Shown in pieces: positions 60,731 through 64,000 of a stretch of 64,000 nt of DNA. Source of the stretch: Novosphingobium taihuense (lineage in GTDB: Bacteria > Pseudomonadota > Alphaproteobacteria > Sphingomonadales > Sphingomonadaceae); the NCBI RefSeq assembly GCF_007830315.1, contig NZ_VLKJ01000005.1:1-64000 (forward strand), written 5' to 3'. The notes beneath the pieces are model-generated. The model saw only the letters and a list, made by a program, of their open reading frames with translations, ran no database searches and had not been told where the DNA came from. The translations under genes were made by a program, and so were the position numbers. Each line of letters opens with the position of its first letter. Positions within the stretch are counted from its first letter, which is position 1.

Positions 60731-62937
60731 GCAATTCGGGCCTCACCGGCATCCTCGCACCCGCGATGGTCAACGGCGAGGACGAGGTGACCGCCCTGCG
60801 CGCCCGCGTGCGCCAGCTGGAAAAGATCAATGCCGCGCTCATGGACCGGGTCGAACGCTCGGTCGACATGGAGGGCGGCGCGTTCTCGATGTTCGAGACG
60901 GCCATTGCGCTCGAATCCGTGGTGCGGGACCGCACCAGCGCGCTCGAAGCGGCGATGGCCGAACTCGCCGCCGCGAACGAAGACGCCACCGCCGCCCGCG
61001 TCCTCCTGCGCGACGCCATTGAATCGCTGAGCGACGGCTTCGCCCTGTTCGATTCAGGCGATCGGCTTATCCTGTGCAACCGCGCGTTCCTGAAGATATT
61101 CCCCGCGGTTGAGCCGATTTCGGGCGACAGTCCGGAATTCTCCGAAATGGCCAGCCGCGTCGCCCTGACCGGATCGACGAAGGGCGCGGCCATGGCGCCT
61201 GACCGCTGGCTGAGCGACCGCGTCGACTGGCACCGCCGTGCCGAAGGAGCGCACGTTCAGGCGCTGAATGATGGGCGCTGGATCCAGATCAACGAGCTGC
61301 GCACCAGCGACGGTGGCATCGTCGGCATCTATACCGACATCACCTCGGTCAAGGCCGAGGACGCCCGCCAGCGCGCGCTGGAACTGGCAGAGCGGAACCT
61401 CGCCCTTCAGGCCACGCTCGATACCCTGTCCGAAGGCGTCTGCCTGTTCGATGCGCAGCGCCGGATGCAGGCCTGGAACGAGGGGCTGGTCCGCGTGCTT
61501 GGCCTGTCGGGCGGAGACCTGCTGCGCCATGTCGAAAGCCATGCCCAGCTGGTCGAATGGTGCAGCTGGCGCTTGGGCCTCGAATGTGCCGACAGCCTCG
61601 CCTGGCGCGAGGGCGATACGCGCCAGCTTTCTGCCGAATGCCTGATGGACGGACGGCACTTCGTGATCCGCTCGGTCCCGCTCGGCAATGGCGGCATGGT
61701 CTTCACCTTCGATGATGTGACCGACCATGTCAGCCTGCAGCGCTCGCTCACCGAAACCGCCGAACTGCTCGAACGCCGGGTGCAGGAGCGAACGGCCGAA
61801 CTGGTGGAGGTCAACCGCCAGCTGGTCGAGGCCAAGAACGAAGCCGAGACCGCCAACCGTTCCAAGACCAGCTTCCTTGCCGCCGCCAGCCATGATCTGC
61901 TCCAGCCGCTCAACGCCGCGCGTCTGTTCGTCTCCGCGATGGACGGTTTGCGCCTGCCCGAACGTCCGCAGGCATTGGTTGCCCAGGCATCCACCGCACT
62001 GGATTCGGTCGAGGACCTGCTCGAAGCCCTGTTCGAAATCTCGCGCCTCGATGCTGGCGCCATCCAGCCCGAGATCGGCCACCAGTCGCTGGGCTCGATC
62101 CTGCAGACCTTGCGCGTGGAATTCGCCCCGCTTGCTGCGGCCGGGGGTCTTCAGTTCGACGTGGTGGAAACTGACGCCTGGGTCATGTCCGACGCACGCC
62201 TGCTGCGCCGTGTCCTCCAGAACTTCGTCTCCAACGCAATCCGCTATACCGATGCGGGCCGGGTCTCGGTCGAAGTGGCAGAGCTTGACGGGCAGGTGCG
62301 CGTGACCGTGCGCGATACCGGCCCCGGCATCGCCGCGCAGGACCGTGAGGAAATCTTCGGCGAGTTCCGCCGCGTCGGCAAGACGCAGAAGATCCCCGGC
62401 AAGGGCCTTGGCCTTGCCATTGTGCGCCGCGTCTCCACGATGCTCGGCCACCAGATTGAGCTGGATTCCGTGCCCGGCCTAGGCTCCGCCTTCTCGATCT
62501 TGCTGCCCTTGGTCGAGCCGGTCGCCGCCCCTGCGCCCACCGAGCCAGTATCCGCCGCGCCAACCGGAAACGGCGGTCTCGTGCTGGTGATCGACAACGA
62601 TCCGGCGATCCTCTCCGGCATGGAGGCCTTGCTGGAGAACTGGGGGCTCGAAGTGGTTACCGCGCGCGATCCGGCGGACGACAGCGTCAGCGCCGCCCTG
62701 GCGCGCAAACCGGCCATGACCATCGTCGACTACCATCTCGATGACGGTCAGACCGGCGAGGAAGCCATCGCCGCCCTGCGCCGCCGCGCGGGCTACGACC
62801 TGCCCGCAATGGTCATCACCGCCGACCGTGGCGAGGAAACCAAGATCCGCCTCGCCGCCCTGGCGCTCCCGCTCCTCAACAAGCCGGTAAAGCCCGCCCA
62901 ACTGCGCGCCTTCCTGCGGCAGAGGGACGTGCTCTAG
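60727..62937 (+). CDS. PAS-containing hybrid histidine kinase (NahK/ErcS'-like)
   Basis: A 736-residue kinase. An N-terminal coiled coil (about 20-90), two PAS-like domains (about 95-210 and 225-345), a short coiled coil, then the HisKA domain with A-A-S-H-D-L-L-Q-P-L-N (His about 389), an ATPase domain with G-K-G-L-G-L-A-I, and a receiver domain with Asp about 668 (V-D-Y-H-L-D-D-G). No transmembrane segment is seen. The S-H-D-L-L-Q-P-L-N box is that of NahK/ErcS'-type kinases tied to ethanol oxidation in pseudomonads. The FIST gene is its sensor partner. No separate response regulator follows. Confidence 0.88.
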   Translation: MSNSGLTGILAPAMVNGEDEVTALRARVRQLEKINAALMDRVERSVDMEGGAFSMFETAIALESVVRDRTSALEAAMAELAAANEDATAARVLLRDAIESLSDGFALFDSGDRLILCNRAFLKIFPAVEPISGDSPEFSEMASRVALTGSTKGAAMAPDRWLSDRVDWHRRAEGAHVQALNDGRWIQINELRTSDGGIVGIYTDITSVKAEDARQRALELAERNLALQATLDTLSEGVCLFDAQRRMQAWNEGLVRVLGLSGGDLLRHVESHAQLVEWCSWRLGLECADSLAWREGDTRQLSAECLMDGRHFVIRSVPLGNGGMVFTFDDVTDHVSLQRSLTETAELLERRVQERTAELVEVNRQLVEAKNEAETANRSKTSFLAAASHDLLQPLNAARLFVSAMDGLRLPERPQALVAQASTALDSVEDLLEALFEISRLDAGAIQPEIGHQSLGSILQTLRVEFAPLAAAGGLQFDVVETDAWVMSDARLLRRVLQNFVSNAIRYTDAGRVSVEVAELDGQVRVTVRDTGPGIAAQDREEIFGEFRRVGKTQKIPGKGLGLAIVRRVSTMLGHQIELDSVPGLGSAFSILLPLVEPVAAPAPTEPVSAAPTGNGGLVLVIDNDPAILSGMEALLENWGLEVVTARDPADDSVSAALARKPAMTIVDYHLDDGQTGEEAIAALRRRAGYDLPAMVITADRGEETKIRLAALALPLLNKPVKPAQLRAFLRQRDVL

Positions 62938-62948
62938 GGCCCAGCAAT

Positions 62949-64000
62949 CTATAGCAGACGCCGCGCCTTCATCCACGCCTTGGCTTGGCCCTGCACCTGC
63001 AACAATGAGGCAAAGACCGATTTGTCCGGATCGGGCCGCCCGGTTCGACCCAGCGCATCGATCTGGGCGTAGTACCACATCTGCACGCCAAAGCCCGCGA
63101 TCGTGCGCAGCATGTCGAACCGCTCAAGCCAGCGCAGGGCAGGGGGCAACAAGCGAAGAGTGCTCTCGAAGCGCGGCAAGTCCGCCCGGTCTTCCAGAAG
63201 GTCGCGGCAGGCCGCAGGCGCACCGCACAGCGGACGGCCGATGCCGATCAGGTCTGCCGCGCCCGTCTCCAGCGCATGCTGCATCGCCGCCCTGCTGCGA
63301 AAGCCACCTGTGACCATCAGCGGCATCTTCGTCAGGCTTGCCTTCATCGCCTTTGCGAAGTCGACGAAATAGGCCTCGCGCGCGGCGGTGGAGGCAGGCA
63401 CGTCGGGCCGCTCCACGGCCTCCAGTCCTTCCATGTCCATCATCGCGGGCTGTTCATAGGACCCGCCCGAAACCTCCAGCAGATCGACGCCTGCCGCTTC
63501 CAGCCAGCGCGCCACTTCAAGGCTCTCCTCGAAGGCAAATCCGCCGCGCTGGAAGTCTGCCGAATTGAGCTTGACCGAAATGCCGAAGGCCGGTCCCACC
63601 GCGTCACGCACCGCGCGCACCGCCTCCATCAGGAACCGCGCCCGGTTCTCCAGCGATCCGCCCCACCGGTCTGTACGCTGGTTGCTGCGCGGGCTGAGGA
63701 ACTGCGAGAGCAGGTAGCCGTGCGCGGCATGGACCTGCACCCCGTGAAAGCCCGCCTCCTGCGCAGCCTTGGCACAGGTAGCGAAGCGGCCGATCAGGTC
63801 GAGGATCTCTGCCTCTTCCAGCGGCACCGGCTCGCCGAATTGCCCGCCGGGAAGCCCGAGCTTCACCGCCGAGGGTGCCTTTGGGTGCGGATTGACCGTG
63901 CTCTGCGTCTGGCGACCCGCATGGCTGATCTGCATCCACAACAGGTTGCCGCCGCGCGTCCCCGCCTCGGCCCAGCGCGCCAGCGCCGCCTTCATCGCTG
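62949..64000 (-). CDS. NADH:flavin oxidoreductase, Old Yellow Enzyme family (5'-truncated by window edge)
   Basis: At least 350 residues of an OYE-family reductase: S-H-A-G-R-Q near the visible start, H-A-A-H-G-Y-L-L-S-Q-F-L-S-P with the conserved active-site region, R-T-D-R-W-G-G-S, and G-G-F-R-S near the end. It reduces alpha/beta-unsaturated carbonyls or dienoyl-CoA with NAD(P)H and FMN. The N-terminus lies beyond 64000. It is convergent with the histidine kinase gene (11 nt). Confidence 0.9.
   Translation of the reverse strand, partial: AMKAALARWAEAGTRGGNLLWMQISHAGRQTQSTVNPHPKAPSAVKLGLPGGQFGEPVPLEEAEILDLIGRFATCAKAAQEAGFHGVQVHAAHGYLLSQFLSPRSNQRTDRWGGSLENRARFLMEAVRAVRDAVGPAFGISVKLNSADFQRGGFAFEESLEVARWLEAAGVDLLEVSGGSYEQPAMMDMEGLEAVERPDVPASTAAREAYFVDFAKAMKASLTKMPLMVTGGFRSRAAMQHALETGAADLIGIGRPLCGAPAACRDLLEDRADLPRFESTLRLLPPALRWLERFDMLRTIAGFGVQMWYYAQIDALGRTGRPDPDKSVFASLLQVQGQAKAWMKARRLL

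Noticed and set aside
61054..62451. 465-codon minus-strand frame opposite the hybrid histidine kinase
   Set aside because: Antisense to clear PAS, HisKA and ATPase motifs; composition typical of shadows in GC-rich DNA.

Overview
The window reads as an accessory catabolic region of a high-GC alphaproteobacterium, most probably a sphingomonad (Novosphingobium/Sphingobium type). That assignment is inference from gene content: a TonB-dependent receptor without a siderophore locus, many SDR and acyl-CoA dehydrogenase paralogs, SnoaL-like and DUF1214 proteins, and LuxR- and AraC-type regulators between short operons. No rRNA, tRNA, CRISPR array, phage or plasmid replication genes were seen.

Layout. 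(1) 1-850: the 3' part of an IS5-family element whose transposase needs a -1 frameshift. (2) 1.3-9.6 kb: a minus operon of sulfotransferase, SDR and Gfo/Idh-like protein divergent from a LuxR-type regulator; then a minus set (SnoaL, alpha/beta hydrolase, carboxymuconolactone-decarboxylase-like) and a plus-strand exported DUF1214 protein. (3) 10.1-19.8 kb: SnoaL, SDR, HbpS/GlcG-like, an APH-type kinase, a lipocalin-like DUF7064 protein, a flavin monooxygenase-like ACAD, a tyrosine phosphatase, another SnoaL, then an AraC regulator divergent from an SDR and a phytanoyl-CoA-dioxygenase-like protein. (4) 20.0-25.7 kb, minus: two acyl-CoA dehydrogenases, thiolase, E1 alpha, E1 beta and a free lipoyl domain. 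(5) 25.9-31.3 kb, plus: tightly overlapping enoyl-CoA hydratase, thioesterase, FAD oxidase, GMC oxidoreductase and aldehyde dehydrogenase. (6) 31.3-38.8 kb: another crotonase, SDR, a second DUF1214 protein, a small HTH protein, large-subunit catalase, hemerythrin-like protein and Zn alcohol dehydrogenase. (7) 38.8-49.3 kb, minus: TonB receptor, AraC regulator, and an operon of OB-fold protein, thiolase-like protein, ACAD, E1 alpha, E1 beta, E2 and VOC protein. (8) 49.4-51.2 kb: a four-copy 17-bp tandem repeat, a photolyase-like protein with apparently swapped domains, and a DUF3429 membrane protein. (9) 51.3-64 kb: cytochrome c plus VAO-type flavoprotein, SDR, MBL hydrolase, LuxR regulator, ACAD, aldehyde dehydrogenase, EthD, DUF779, FIST sensor, hybrid histidine kinase, and a partial Old Yellow Enzyme.

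Together the genes look like machinery for uptake (TonB receptor), oxidation of alcohols or phenols to aldehydes and acids (GMC, cytochrome/VAO pair, ADH, two ALDHs) and CoA-thioester beta-oxidation with two 2-oxoacid-dehydrogenase-like complexes. No acyl-CoA synthetase and no dihydrolipoamide dehydrogenase lie in the window, so the substrate cannot be named. The most unusual items are an E1 pair with a free lipoyl domain but no E2, an E2 with two apparent E3-binding domains, a photolyase homolog in apparently permuted order, a thiolase-like/DUF35 pair lacking the usual His and zinc-ribbon cysteines, a kinase/phosphatase/ACAD neighbourhood, two hairpins that appear to cover Shine-Dalgarno sites, and several perfect palindromes in promoter regions.
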